In this document: positions 26,692 through 34,918 of the stretch, one piece after another
How the letters are laid out: each line of letters starts with the position of its first letter
Numbering within the stretch: position 1 is the stretch's first letter
Assembly (NCBI GenBank): GCA_051252075.1
Contig: JBPOFU010000005.1
Span: 1 to 64,000 of the forward strand
Origin: Oceanococcus sp051252075
GTDB taxonomy: Bacteria; Pseudomonadota; Gammaproteobacteria; Nevskiales; Oceanococcaceae
DNA length: 64,000 nucleotides
Reading direction: 5' to 3'
Position numbers and translations under genes: made by a program
The notes under the pieces: model-generated
What the model was told of the DNA's origin: nothing
What the model saw: the letters and a program-made list of their open reading frames with translations, nothing else
Database searches by the model: none

Positions 26692-28019
26692 TGAAAGCGA
26701 CTATGCAAAAAGTAATTGCCGCCGCGGTATTACTGGTTTTGGCAGCCACTGCGTTCGCCAAAGTTGATCCCAAAGACGTCGTGATTGTTGAACAAGGTAC
26801 TCACGAGTTGTTGCGTGAGCGCTTGAGCGTTACTCGGGTTGCTGTTGGCGACGAGTCAATTGCCAATGTGAACGTCATTAACCGGCACGAACTATTGATT
26901 ACCGGCAAAAGTAAGGGCGTGACCAGTTTGTTGGTTTGGTACAAAGAGCTAAAGCAAACGCGCGCCTACCGTGTGGTAGTCAAAGATATAGAAAATCCTT
27001 TGCAACAAGGTGCGAAGCCCGATACGGCTTTGCAAGCGGCACGCATCAAGGAGGGCGATCTCGCCGGAGAGCTTCCAAGCTTGGGCGCACACAGTCGTGC
27101 ACTTCATCAAGCCGGTGACGGTGCCATTGACGCCTCTGTGTTGCCCATTGGCACTCAAGTTCTGACGGAAATAAAGATTGCCGAACTCTCTCGTAACACG
27201 CTCAAGCAGTACGGTCTGAATTTCCTGTTCCAGGGTAACGACGGTGGCGTTGGCGTGTTCAAGCCAGGCAGTGTCGGTGGCGTGGGCGATTCCAGTCAGC
27301 AGGCGTCGGCTTCAGGAATAGAGAATGCATTTGGCATTTTGCCCTTGAGCAATGCATTTAATATTGTTTTCAGTAAGGTGAGTGAAAGCTTGGTTGGTGC
27401 CCTGAGCATGTTGGAAAACCAGGGTTTGGTTCGTGTATTGGCGCAGCCGAGTTTGGTGGCGATGACCGGGCAAACAGCGACATTCCTCGCTGGTGGTGAA
27501 TTTCCTATTCCTGTGTCACAAGGAGGCTCCGGCGGGATTTCTATCGAATACAAAGAGTTCGGTGTGCGCCTTTCGCTAACACCGACTGTGCTGGCCTCCA
27601 ATAGAATCGCTCTCAAAGTGGCACCGGAAGTTAGCGAGCTCGATTTTTCCTCAGGTGTCCAGATTGGCGGAACTTCGGTTCCTGCACTGACGGTACGTAG
27701 AACCGACACCATGGTTGAATTGGGCGATGGTGAGAGTTTTGTTATCAGTGGGCTGATCAGCCGCAGCATGATGGCGAATGTCGACAAAGTGCCTTTTATC
27801 GGCTCTGTCCCCATACTTGGCGCTTTCTTTAAAAGCAGCCGCTACGATCGGGAAGAGCGAGAACTGGTGATGGTGGTAACACCTCATTTGGTGAAACCGT
27901 TGAAAGCTGGGGCTAAAACACCAGCCTTACCCGGGGCAGAATACGACAGTTATAAACCGAATTCAGCAGACCTGATCTTTTTGGAAAGTGGTCAATTTAA
28001 AACTGGGTATAGCCGATGA
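26688..28019 (+). CDS. cpaC: Tad secretin CpaC/RcpA
   Basis: The outer-membrane secretin through which the Flp pilus leaves the cell. The 443-residue protein has a signal peptide (to about residue 24, 'ATAFA'), a pilus-assembly N domain ('VVIVEQGTHELLRERLSVTRVAVGDESIANV') and a secretin domain from about 150, with 'VRVLAQPSLVAMTGQTATFLAGGEFPIPV' and 'ISGLISRSMMANVDKVPFIGSVPILGAFF'. These are the standard secretin landmarks. It overlaps both neighbours by four bases (ATGA). Confidence 0.94.
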   Translation: MMKATMQKVIAAAVLLVLAATAFAKVDPKDVVIVEQGTHELLRERLSVTRVAVGDESIANVNVINRHELLITGKSKGVTSLLVWYKELKQTRAYRVVVKDIENPLQQGAKPDTALQAARIKEGDLAGELPSLGAHSRALHQAGDGAIDASVLPIGTQVLTEIKIAELSRNTLKQYGLNFLFQGNDGGVGVFKPGSVGGVGDSSQQASASGIENAFGILPLSNAFNIVFSKVSESLVGALSMLENQGLVRVLAQPSLVAMTGQTATFLAGGEFPIPVSQGGSGGISIEYKEFGVRLSLTPTVLASNRIALKVAPEVSELDFSSGVQIGGTSVPALTVRRTDTMVELGDGESFVISGLISRSMMANVDKVPFIGSVPILGAFFKSSRYDREERELVMVVTPHLVKPLKAGAKTPALPGAEYDSYKPNSADLIFLESGQFKTGYSR

Positions 28020-29212
28020 AAACGCAGGCCGCGGTCATTGCCTCCGATCCGGTTTATCTGACGTGGCTGAAAGAAACTTTGGGCGCCGGTGTTGAGCTGA
28101 ATTGGATTCGTCCAGGCGATGCTGCTGAACCGGTGCCTGCGCAGCTGCTCAGTATCGAGCAGTTGGAACTGGTTTTCGTTGAGGCTGATATGAGCGGCTA
28201 CAGCAGCGTCATGCTTGAGGAGTTGGCCGACAGTCACCCACATGTTTTGATCATAGCCATCGGTGCGGACAGCCCAACCCAAGCCGTTATTGAAGCGATG
28301 CGAGCGGGGGCGCGTGATTTCTTTGTTATGGGGCGCGACGACCAGGAGTTGTCGGAACGCTTGCGCAAGTTGATGCGCAAAACCTCTCAGTTGAATCAGG
28401 CCAACGATAGGGCGGGGCGAATTTTCTCCATACATTCAGCGACCGGCGGGCCTGCTTTGGCTTGGACGGCCGAGCATTTGGCCTTGTCGTTGCAGGAAAC
28501 CTGCCGCCCTGGTGACAAAGTGCTGCTGATTGACTTGGCGACACCGCATGGCGCGTCATTAGTCTTTCTCAATATTGCCCAAAGCTATTCTTTGTTGGAT
28601 GCGGTTCAGGATGTTTATCGCTGCGACCAGACCCTGATTGATACTGCATTTTCTAAGCATGTTTCCGGCTTGCATGTTCTGGCAATGCCAGAGGACCAAG
28701 TTGAACCTGCGCGCTTAGATGACCAGGATTTCTTGTCGTTATTGGATGTGCTGAGCAAGCATTTCCACAGCATCGTCTTGTGTACAGGTGCGAATTTAGC
28801 GGCAGCAACCTTGGCTGGAGTCATCAGTCGAGCGCATGCCAGTTTCGTGCTCAGTGATGGCAGTATCCTGAATAGTCGTGCCAATAAGCACCTTATTAGA
28901 GCTTTGCGCTTGGAAGATGTCAGTTTGGAGCGTTTAGGCATGCTTGTGGATAGCGACGGCATAGCCCGAGGCCTAGATGCCCGAGGCTTAGCGAAGTTGT
29001 TAGAGCTGCCCTTGTGGGGGGTAATGCCAGTGAATTTTCAGAGTCGCCTACAAGCGATGAACGCTGGCGAGCCGCTGTTCACCGGTGCGCCGAAAGATGC
29101 GTATTGTGCTGAAATGAGGGGTTTCGCCAAGCGCCTCATTGTGCAAGATGCAAAAAATCTTTCCGTGCAGGACGAAAAGCGCGGCTTGCTGAAACGCATG
29201 TTTGGCGATTAG
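28016..29212 (+). CDS. tadZ: TadZ/CpaE-like MinD-superfamily protein with degenerate P-loop
   Basis: The 398-residue protein has an N-terminal receiver-like domain (about 1-125) and a ParA/MinD-like domain (about 135-385). Tad operons place TadZ/CpaE at this spot, where it sets the polar location of the assembly machine. The usual deviant Walker A (KGGxGKT) is replaced here by 'HSATGGPALAW' (about 140-150), which lacks both lysines, while 'KVLLIDLATPHG' keeps the Walker A' region. ATP binding may be lost or altered. It overlaps cpaC as ATGA and lies six bases before tadA. Confidence 0.85.
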   Translation: MKTQAAVIASDPVYLTWLKETLGAGVELNWIRPGDAAEPVPAQLLSIEQLELVFVEADMSGYSSVMLEELADSHPHVLIIAIGADSPTQAVIEAMRAGARDFFVMGRDDQELSERLRKLMRKTSQLNQANDRAGRIFSIHSATGGPALAWTAEHLALSLQETCRPGDKVLLIDLATPHGASLVFLNIAQSYSLLDAVQDVYRCDQTLIDTAFSKHVSGLHVLAMPEDQVEPARLDDQDFLSLLDVLSKHFHSIVLCTGANLAAATLAGVISRAHASFVLSDGSILNSRANKHLIRALRLEDVSLERLGMLVDSDGIARGLDARGLAKLLELPLWGVMPVNFQSRLQAMNAGEPLFTGAPKDAYCAEMRGFAKRLIVQDAKNLSVQDEKRGLLKRMFGD

Positions 29213-29218
29213 AACCCC

Positions 29219-30415
29219 ATGGACAATCCCAGCGGCTTTCGACTCAGCGACCAGTACCTAGAGCTTAAGACACGGCTGCATCTCCACTTAATTCGACAAA
29301 TCGAAGAGCGCGATTTGCAGGTGGCAGATTGGCCTGAGGCCAAGCTTAAGCGTTTCATAGACGAGCATGTGCGCCAGTATGTGATCGACCATCGTTTGCC
29401 TGTGAACACGCGCGAGGCGGGTTTCTTAGTCAGCGACGTTGAAGATGAATTGATTGGCTTCGGTCCGATTCAGCCCTTGGTGGATGACGACAGCATCGAT
29501 GACATCGTCGTCAATGGCCCTAACCGCGTCTTCATAGAACGCAGCGGTGTGTTGGAGCGGGCCAATATCCGTTTCGCCGATAACGCTCATGTCACCAGAA
29601 TAGTGCAACGTATATTGTCGCCTATTGGGCGGCGTGTGGATGAATCCAACCCCATGGTGGATGCACGTCTACCGGACGGCAGTCGAGTGAATGCGATTAT
29701 CCCGCCGGTTGCTTTGGACGGTCCCTGCGTTTCTATTCGTAAGTTTCGTCGTGATCCTTTGAGTGCCAAGGACCTGGTTAACGCCGGCTCGGTGAGCCAA
29801 GAGATACTCGATTTTCTCATGGCTTCTGTCCTTGCGCGACGAAGCTTGTTGGTGGTTGGTGGTACGGGTTCTGGCAAAACCACGTTTTTAAACTTGCTCA
29901 GTCAGTGGATACCGCTTGGTGAACGTGTCATCACCATCGAAGATGCCGCAGAATTGCGACTGACCAACGAACATGTTGTGCGTTTGGAAACGCGCCCAGC
30001 GAATTTGGAAGGTGGCGGCGAGATCGACGCCCGTGATTTGGTCCGCAATGCATTGCGTATGCGTCCAGATCGCATCGTGTTGGGTGAAGTGCGTGGTGAC
30101 GAAGTACTCGACATGTTGCAAGCCATGAACACAGGTCACGAAGGTTCTATGACGACCTTGCATGCGAATTCGGCGCAAGATGCTTTGCATCGACTCGAAT
30201 TGTTAGCGGGGTTTGCCGGTTTCAATGGCGATACGCGTACCCTGTCGCGGCAAATTGGGAGTGCTTTGGATTTAATGGTGCAGCTCGCGCGATTGCCGGA
30301 TGGGCGTCGCCGTTTATTGGCAGTGAGTGAATTGCGATTGCAAAACGATGAATTGCATGTCGTGCCGCTGTTTCGTTATGTCGAAGCAGACGACGCTTTT
30401 GAGCAAGTGGTGTAA
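29219..30415 (+). CDS. tadA: Tad secretion ATPase TadA/CpaF
   Basis: TadA is the cytoplasmic hexameric ATPase that drives Flp assembly and probably also retraction. The 398-residue protein has an N-terminal helical domain with 'VEDELIGFGPIQPLVDDDSIDDIVVNGP', then the VirB11/CpaF motor: Walker A 'VVGGTGSGKTT' (about 219-229), 'RMRPDRIVLGEVRG' as Walker B, and the His box 'GHEGSMTTLHANSA'. It is slightly shorter than many CpaF proteins but complete. It lies two bases before tadB. Confidence 0.96.
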   Translation: MDNPSGFRLSDQYLELKTRLHLHLIRQIEERDLQVADWPEAKLKRFIDEHVRQYVIDHRLPVNTREAGFLVSDVEDELIGFGPIQPLVDDDSIDDIVVNGPNRVFIERSGVLERANIRFADNAHVTRIVQRILSPIGRRVDESNPMVDARLPDGSRVNAIIPPVALDGPCVSIRKFRRDPLSAKDLVNAGSVSQEILDFLMASVLARRSLLVVGGTGSGKTTFLNLLSQWIPLGERVITIEDAAELRLTNEHVVRLETRPANLEGGGEIDARDLVRNALRMRPDRIVLGEVRGDEVLDMLQAMNTGHEGSMTTLHANSAQDALHRLELLAGFAGFNGDTRTLSRQIGSALDLMVQLARLPDGRRRLLAVSELRLQNDELHVVPLFRYVEADDAFEQVV

Positions 30416-30417
30416 GC

Positions 30418-31335
30418 GTGCTGCCTCTACTTTTGACACTTACGGTGGTTTTATTGTTGCTTGCAGCGGCCTTGCTGTGGATGGGCGGCAAGCGCGGCCA
30501 AAGCGGTGAAATCGACTGGGCTGCTCGTGTCGCTGGCGATACACGAAGTTTGGATCCCACAATATCCCCAGTGACTTCATTGGTCAGCAGTCAAAACTGG
30601 TTCCATCGTAGTTTGTTGCGAGCCGGTCTCGAACCGTCTGCCCCGAGTGTGCGTCGCGGGCTGTTTTTTGTTGTAGGCATTGTGCTCCTGGCGATTTTGG
30701 CCTTGGGGTTGCTGTTGGGCTTGGTCATCTTTTTGGTGCTGCTGTTCTCCTTGTGGTTGTGGATATTGAACAAGGAAGCCAAACGGAAAGCGCGAATTTT
30801 GGAGCAGTTGCCTGATTTCGTTGAGCACATGGTGCGTGCTTTGAGTGCGGGCAATAGCTTGGAAGAATCCCTTTACAGCGCAACAGCTGACGCGGAGAAC
30901 CCCATTCGCGAACTGTTCCTTAGTGTCGGGCGGCAAGTGCGTTTAGGCGCACCGATAGAAGACGTTTTGGATCAGGCTGCGGCAGATCACGACATTACAG
31001 ATATACGCGTAATTGCGATGGCCGCTCGAGTGAACCGTCGTTACGGTGGTAGTCTCAAGCGTATCTTCAAAAGTCTGGTACAAGCCATACGTGAGCGTGA
31101 TGCTGCAGCTAGAGAATTGCGTGCTTTAACTGCGGAGACGCGTTTCTCAGCCATGGTCTTGGGCATCGTGCCCATCGTCCTCAGTTTGTACATATTGCTG
31201 CAGAACCCTGATTACTACGTCGACATGTGGAATGAATCGCAAGGTCGGAGTTTGTTGTTGTTGTCCGTGTTCCTACAAGCGAGTGGTGTGGCCGTTATAT
31301 GGCGCATGTTACGAACTGCGGAGCGTGGCGCGTGA
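30418..31335 (+). CDS. tadB: Tad inner-membrane platform protein TadB
   Basis: A 305-residue GspF-domain protein with two N-terminal hydrophobic segments (about 1-22 and 83-108), a cytoplasmic GspF domain ('LEQLPDFVEHMVRALSAGNSLEESL'), and two C-terminal helices (about 238-260 and 278-297). It forms the inner-membrane platform with TadC. The start is GTG, two bases after the tadA stop. The end overlaps the tadC GTG start as GTGA. Confidence 0.92.
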   Translation: MLPLLLTLTVVLLLLAAALLWMGGKRGQSGEIDWAARVAGDTRSLDPTISPVTSLVSSQNWFHRSLLRAGLEPSAPSVRRGLFFVVGIVLLAILALGLLLGLVIFLVLLFSLWLWILNKEAKRKARILEQLPDFVEHMVRALSAGNSLEESLYSATADAENPIRELFLSVGRQVRLGAPIEDVLDQAAADHDITDIRVIAMAARVNRRYGGSLKRIFKSLVQAIRERDAAARELRALTAETRFSAMVLGIVPIVLSLYILLQNPDYYVDMWNESQGRSLLLLSVFLQASGVAVIWRMLRTAERGA

Positions 31336-32243
31336 ATATTGCGGCCCTACTCTTGGCGGCGGCGGCAGTGGTATTAGTGCTTGCTGCATTTTTGGCCATT
31401 TGGTGGCTGTTAAGTGCGCGTGAATCGCAACAAGCAGCACGGCGAATTGAGATGCAAATCGCGATAGATGATCAGCACGAAGACGACCGTTGGTGGAGTC
31501 TGTTTTCCAATCCCGGCCGCAGTGTGGATAGTTGGTTTGATGACGACGGCGAAACTGAACGCCTTTTGCTGCAAGCCGGCATGCGCACCAGCGTGCGTCG
31601 TGGGGCTTACTTTGCGGCACAAGCATTGCTTCCTATGCTCGGCATCATCGTTGTAATAGTTGCTGTCCTACTAGGGCGGCTAGAAGGCGCTATCGGTGTT
31701 GTCTACGGGTTTGGCGTGTTATGCGCAGGTCTATTGGCGCCACGTATGTGGTTACGTCGTACGGCGCGTAGCCGTCAACAACTCGTGCGTAACGAAGTTG
31801 CCATGTTTATACATCTGCTTGCCCTGTTATTTGATGCGGGTCTTAGCCTGCGGCAGGCCTTAGCGAGTTTGGTGCGAGAAGGACAAGGCGTATTGCCCGC
31901 ACTTGGGCAAGAAATTCGCATGGTTTTGCGTCAGCTCGAAGCGGGGGCTGAGCCGGCGGAAGCATTGCATACTATGGGCCGAGGCTTGGATGTCGCCGAA
32001 CTGAGCGCCGTTCTTGGGGTGCTGCGCCAAGTGGATCGTTATGGCGGTGAATTGCGGGAGCCCTTGATGGATGCACTATCCGTTGTTGAAGAACGCCGGC
32101 AGTTGAGTTTGCGTGAAAAGGTAAATGAAATGTCAGGCCGCATGACCGTGGTCATGGTGCTGTTCTTTTTTCCTGCATTACTAATTTTTGTCGCCGGGCC
32201 AGCCTTTTTGTCCATAGTTCGAGCCCTGGGAGGGCAAGGATGA
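31332..32243 (+). CDS. tadC: Tad inner-membrane platform protein TadC
   Basis: The second GspF-domain platform protein. A GTG at 31332, overlapping the tadB stop as GTGA, gives 303 residues starting MNIAALLLAAAAVVLVL. A longer frame from 31299 overlaps tadB more and is unlikely. Features are an N-terminal helix, two helices near residues 95-135, 'FIHLLALLFDAGLSLRQALASLV' in the GspF domain, and C-terminal helices ending 'FLSIVRALGGQG'. It overlaps tadD by four bases (ATGA). Confidence 0.92.
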   Translation: MNIAALLLAAAAVVLVLAAFLAIWWLLSARESQQAARRIEMQIAIDDQHEDDRWWSLFSNPGRSVDSWFDDDGETERLLLQAGMRTSVRRGAYFAAQALLPMLGIIVVIVAVLLGRLEGAIGVVYGFGVLCAGLLAPRMWLRRTARSRQQLVRNEVAMFIHLLALLFDAGLSLRQALASLVREGQGVLPALGQEIRMVLRQLEAGAEPAEALHTMGRGLDVAELSAVLGVLRQVDRYGGELREPLMDALSVVEERRQLSLREKVNEMSGRMTVVMVLFFFPALLIFVAGPAFLSIVRALGGQG

Positions 32244-33037
32244 GCGCCTCAGCGAAAGCAGCTCTGATAGTGGCTGCATTGAACTTACTTTCCTGCGCAA
32301 TCGTTCCAGATAGCGCAGACGAAGCAGCTTTGCGCGAGCGTCCTGATAAGCCACAAGTGCATGCAGATTTGGTGCAAACCATGCTTTCCCAAGGTCAGAG
32401 CTATGCGGCCATGGCGCATATAGAAGAATTGGAATCACGCAAGGGCTCTGATTCCGATATGTTGCGTTGGCTACGCGCGACAGCTCAATACAAGTTGAGT
32501 GACTTTGTTGAATCCGAAAAAAATTACCGAGCCTTATTGGATACCCGCTACGCTGGGCAGGCGTGGCACGGCCTAGGTTTGATCGCGGCACAACGCAATT
32601 TGGCGGAATCTGTTCACTATTTTAACCGCGCCGTTGGTGCGCGTCCCACAGATGCACAAGTTCGCAATGATCTCGGATATACCCTTATGTTGGCCGGTCG
32701 TCTGACCGAAGCTCGCCATCATCTGGCCACAGCGACCGAACTCAACCCCAATGCTGTACAAGCACAGAACAATTTAATTTTGAGTTTTTTTGTAGACGGA
32801 CAAGACAGAAAGGCGATGCAATTTGCCCGCAGCTTTGACTTGGGCCAAGAGCAAGTGCGTCAAATACGTGCAGAAAGCGCCGTTATGCGCCGTCTTATGG
32901 CCGCTAGAGCTGCGGAATTTAATGATATTTCGGCGGCCGCTATGGCCACCTCGAATAAGGAGAAACCGGCTTATGAATCCCAAAATACTGTTCGCGATGA
33001 GCGCACTTTGCCTGGGCTTTACCGCCAACGCCGCTGA
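32240..33037 (+). CDS. tadD: Tad pilus lipoprotein TadD (TPR)
   Basis: A 265-residue protein with a lipoprotein signal (lipobox LLSC, Cys19) and about four TPR units between residues 45 and 205, including 'AWHGLGLIAAQRNLAESVHYFNRAVGARP' (given in part) and the next repeat beginning 'DAQVRNDLGYTLMLAGRLTEA'. TadD is a pilotin-like lipoprotein for the Tad secretin or its assembly. Its last 65 bases overlap the start of the next small gene in another frame, which is uncommon for this operon. Confidence 0.9.
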   Translation: MSASAKAALIVAALNLLSCAIVPDSADEAALRERPDKPQVHADLVQTMLSQGQSYAAMAHIEELESRKGSDSDMLRWLRATAQYKLSDFVESEKNYRALLDTRYAGQAWHGLGLIAAQRNLAESVHYFNRAVGARPTDAQVRNDLGYTLMLAGRLTEARHHLATATELNPNAVQAQNNLILSFFVDGQDRKAMQFARSFDLGQEQVRQIRAESAVMRRLMAARAAEFNDISAAAMATSNKEKPAYESQNTVRDERTLPGLYRQRR

Positions 33038-33218
33038 ATCCCCATCAGTTGGTGAACGGACCCAGCAATGGTTGGATTTGCATAAGTCGGGTGCGCAGGC
33101 GAGCACAGAAGAGCGGCCCTTGGATGGCGACGTCGCCAAGCGCAATTACCAACGCTACCTGAAAAGCTTCGAATCGGATGTGCCTGAAGAATTCGAAACC
33201 GGCGTGAGTGTTGAATAA
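32973..33218 (+). CDS. DUF3613-type small exported protein
   Basis: An 81-residue protein from the ATG at 32973, with AAGGAGA as ribosome-binding site ten bases upstream. Residues 1-20 are a signal peptide (MNPKILFAMSALCLGFTANA). The mature part 'VGERTQQWLDLHKSGAQAS', then 'KRNYQRYLKSFESDVPE', matches the DUF3613 pattern found in Tad operons of proteobacteria. Function unknown; periplasmic, probably. It begins within tadD, and the tadG-like gene follows after six bases. It is easily missed because the longer open frame starts far upstream without a signal peptide. Confidence 0.82.
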   Translation: MNPKILFAMSALCLGFTANAAESPSVGERTQQWLDLHKSGAQASTEERPLDGDVAKRNYQRYLKSFESDVPEEFETGVSVE

Positions 33219-33224
33219 GCCAAC

Positions 33225-34907
33225 ATGATGCGTTCTGGGCCTACTGCACAACGCGGCGCAGCCGCCCTGTTTGCCGCGATTGGCATGCTGGGCATGTTGA
33301 TTGCATCGGCCTTTGCCATCGATCTCGCACAGTTGTATGTGGCCAAACGCGATTTACAAAACATGGCCAATTTGGCGGCCTTGGACGTGGCACGTGCGGC
33401 AGGTGGCTGCTTAGCGCCCAGTGCTGATCGACAAGCAACAGCCAATCAAACAGCGGCTGACACCCTTGCCGGGCTTGGCGGGAAGGCGGAGTGGTTGCAA
33501 GGTGGTGGGGTTCGATTGGGCCGCGCCCTGGTGGATGCGAACGGTTTGCGCCAATTCCAAAGTGCTGTGGTGGAGGATGCGGGCGAAGCCTACGCCTTCG
33601 AGCTGGAATTACGTCAGCCTATGCCGCGCTTGATTTTGCCGATGCCTGCGCAACAAGATGGTGGCGCCGAAATGCGGGCAAATGCAGCATCGATGATGGC
33701 GCCCAGAGCGAGTTTTTCGGTTTCATCTTTTGGTGCCTCTCTCGATCCCACTGAGCAATCGGTATTGAACGATGTTTTGGGAAGCACTCTGGGCAGTCCG
33801 CTGAGTTTAACGGCACTTTCTCCTCAAGGTTTACTGACGTCTTCGGTTCCCTTGGCCGATATCCCTGAATTTTTGCCCGGTATTGAACCGGATGAGTTGT
33901 TAACCAGCCCGATCGAATTGCCGGGTTTATTGACCGCAATAGCCGATGTGTTGTTTGCCAGTGGAAAAGGAATTGCCGCTGCGGCATTCGATACACTGGC
34001 CGCTGCCGCACCAAATGACACGGTTATTTTGGGTGATGTTGTGGGCTCGCCGGATGATTTTTTTTCTGCTACAGGTGGCTTGGCGGTGAATACACTGGAT
34101 TTTGTTCAGGCTCTGGCCTACCAGGTTGGCGATCCAGTGATTCAGTTGACCCCTGGCCTAACATTGCCGCCTCTGATTGGTGTCGGCGGCATAATTACCA
34201 TCGGTCAGGCCCCATCTTTGGCCGTTGGGCCCGCCTTGCAAGACAGCAGTTCACAATTTGTAACCTCGGCGCGCAATGTACAAGGGCGAGCCGATCTTGG
34301 TCTGAGTTTGGACTTGGCTGGTTTAGGGTCGGTCAACTTGGAATTGGGCTTGGATTTGGCCGAAGCAACAGCGGATCTCACCGCAATTCGTTGCGCTGGC
34401 CGCGGCCGCCCCGATCATGAGGTCGATATCGGCGTCACCACCAATTTAGCCCGTTTAGAGGTGAACAATGATGAGGCTAATCCGCTCATAGACGTTTTGG
34501 GTTTAATCAAAGTGTGCTGGGAAGGTGAAGTTGAGTTGGGTAGCGATGCTTATACCGTAATTCCTTTTACTGGTCCGTTTGATCCAGACAACCCGCAAAC
34601 TCAAGCGGTCGGTTCGGCCGTTGGCGCTACTTTGACGAGCGCCCTGAATGACATTTTGGTGCAAAGCCCTCCAGAGTTGTGTGGCCCTTTGGGTGGGCTC
34701 AATGGTCTGTTGCTTGTGCTTGGACTTGGTAGCGAAGATGCTTTGATTGGACAGGTCATTTCGCAGTTTTTACCCGTGCTGACCACAGCGCTGGACGACG
34801 CCTTGCTGGATCCGATATTGGCTGCTTTGGGGCTCAGCGTAGGCGGTGCGCACGTTAGTGTAATGGAAGTCGATATGCCGCCTCCTGCACTTATACGCTC
34901 AAACTAA
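33225..34907 (+). CDS. tadG: TadG-like pseudopilin/minor adhesin protein
   Basis: The N-terminus 'QRGAAALFAAIGMLGMLIASAFAIDLAQLYVAKRDLQN' (in part) is the TadE/TadG-like membrane segment, followed by the DUF2134/Tad_C type periplasmic region. The 560-residue protein has one transmembrane helix and a long exported part rich in Leu, Gly, Pro and Asp, with only a few cysteines (for example in 'AIRCAGRGRPDHE', 'KVCWEGE', 'ELCGPLGG'). TadG is needed for pilus assembly in Aggregatibacter. No von Willebrand (MIDAS DxSxS) motif was seen. Confidence 0.78.
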   Translation: MMRSGPTAQRGAAALFAAIGMLGMLIASAFAIDLAQLYVAKRDLQNMANLAALDVARAAGGCLAPSADRQATANQTAADTLAGLGGKAEWLQGGGVRLGRALVDANGLRQFQSAVVEDAGEAYAFELELRQPMPRLILPMPAQQDGGAEMRANAASMMAPRASFSVSSFGASLDPTEQSVLNDVLGSTLGSPLSLTALSPQGLLTSSVPLADIPEFLPGIEPDELLTSPIELPGLLTAIADVLFASGKGIAAAAFDTLAAAAPNDTVILGDVVGSPDDFFSATGGLAVNTLDFVQALAYQVGDPVIQLTPGLTLPPLIGVGGIITIGQAPSLAVGPALQDSSSQFVTSARNVQGRADLGLSLDLAGLGSVNLELGLDLAEATADLTAIRCAGRGRPDHEVDIGVTTNLARLEVNNDEANPLIDVLGLIKVCWEGEVELGSDAYTVIPFTGPFDPDNPQTQAVGSAVGATLTSALNDILVQSPPELCGPLGGLNGLLLVLGLGSEDALIGQVISQFLPVLTTALDDALLDPILAALGLSVGGAHVSVMEVDMPPPALIRSN

Positions 34908-34918
34908 ATGTCAATTCC

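Noticed and set aside
29219..30415. T2SS or conjugation ATPase
   Set aside because: The protein has VirB11-like motifs, but its place between tadZ and tadB and its N-domain fit TadA/CpaF.
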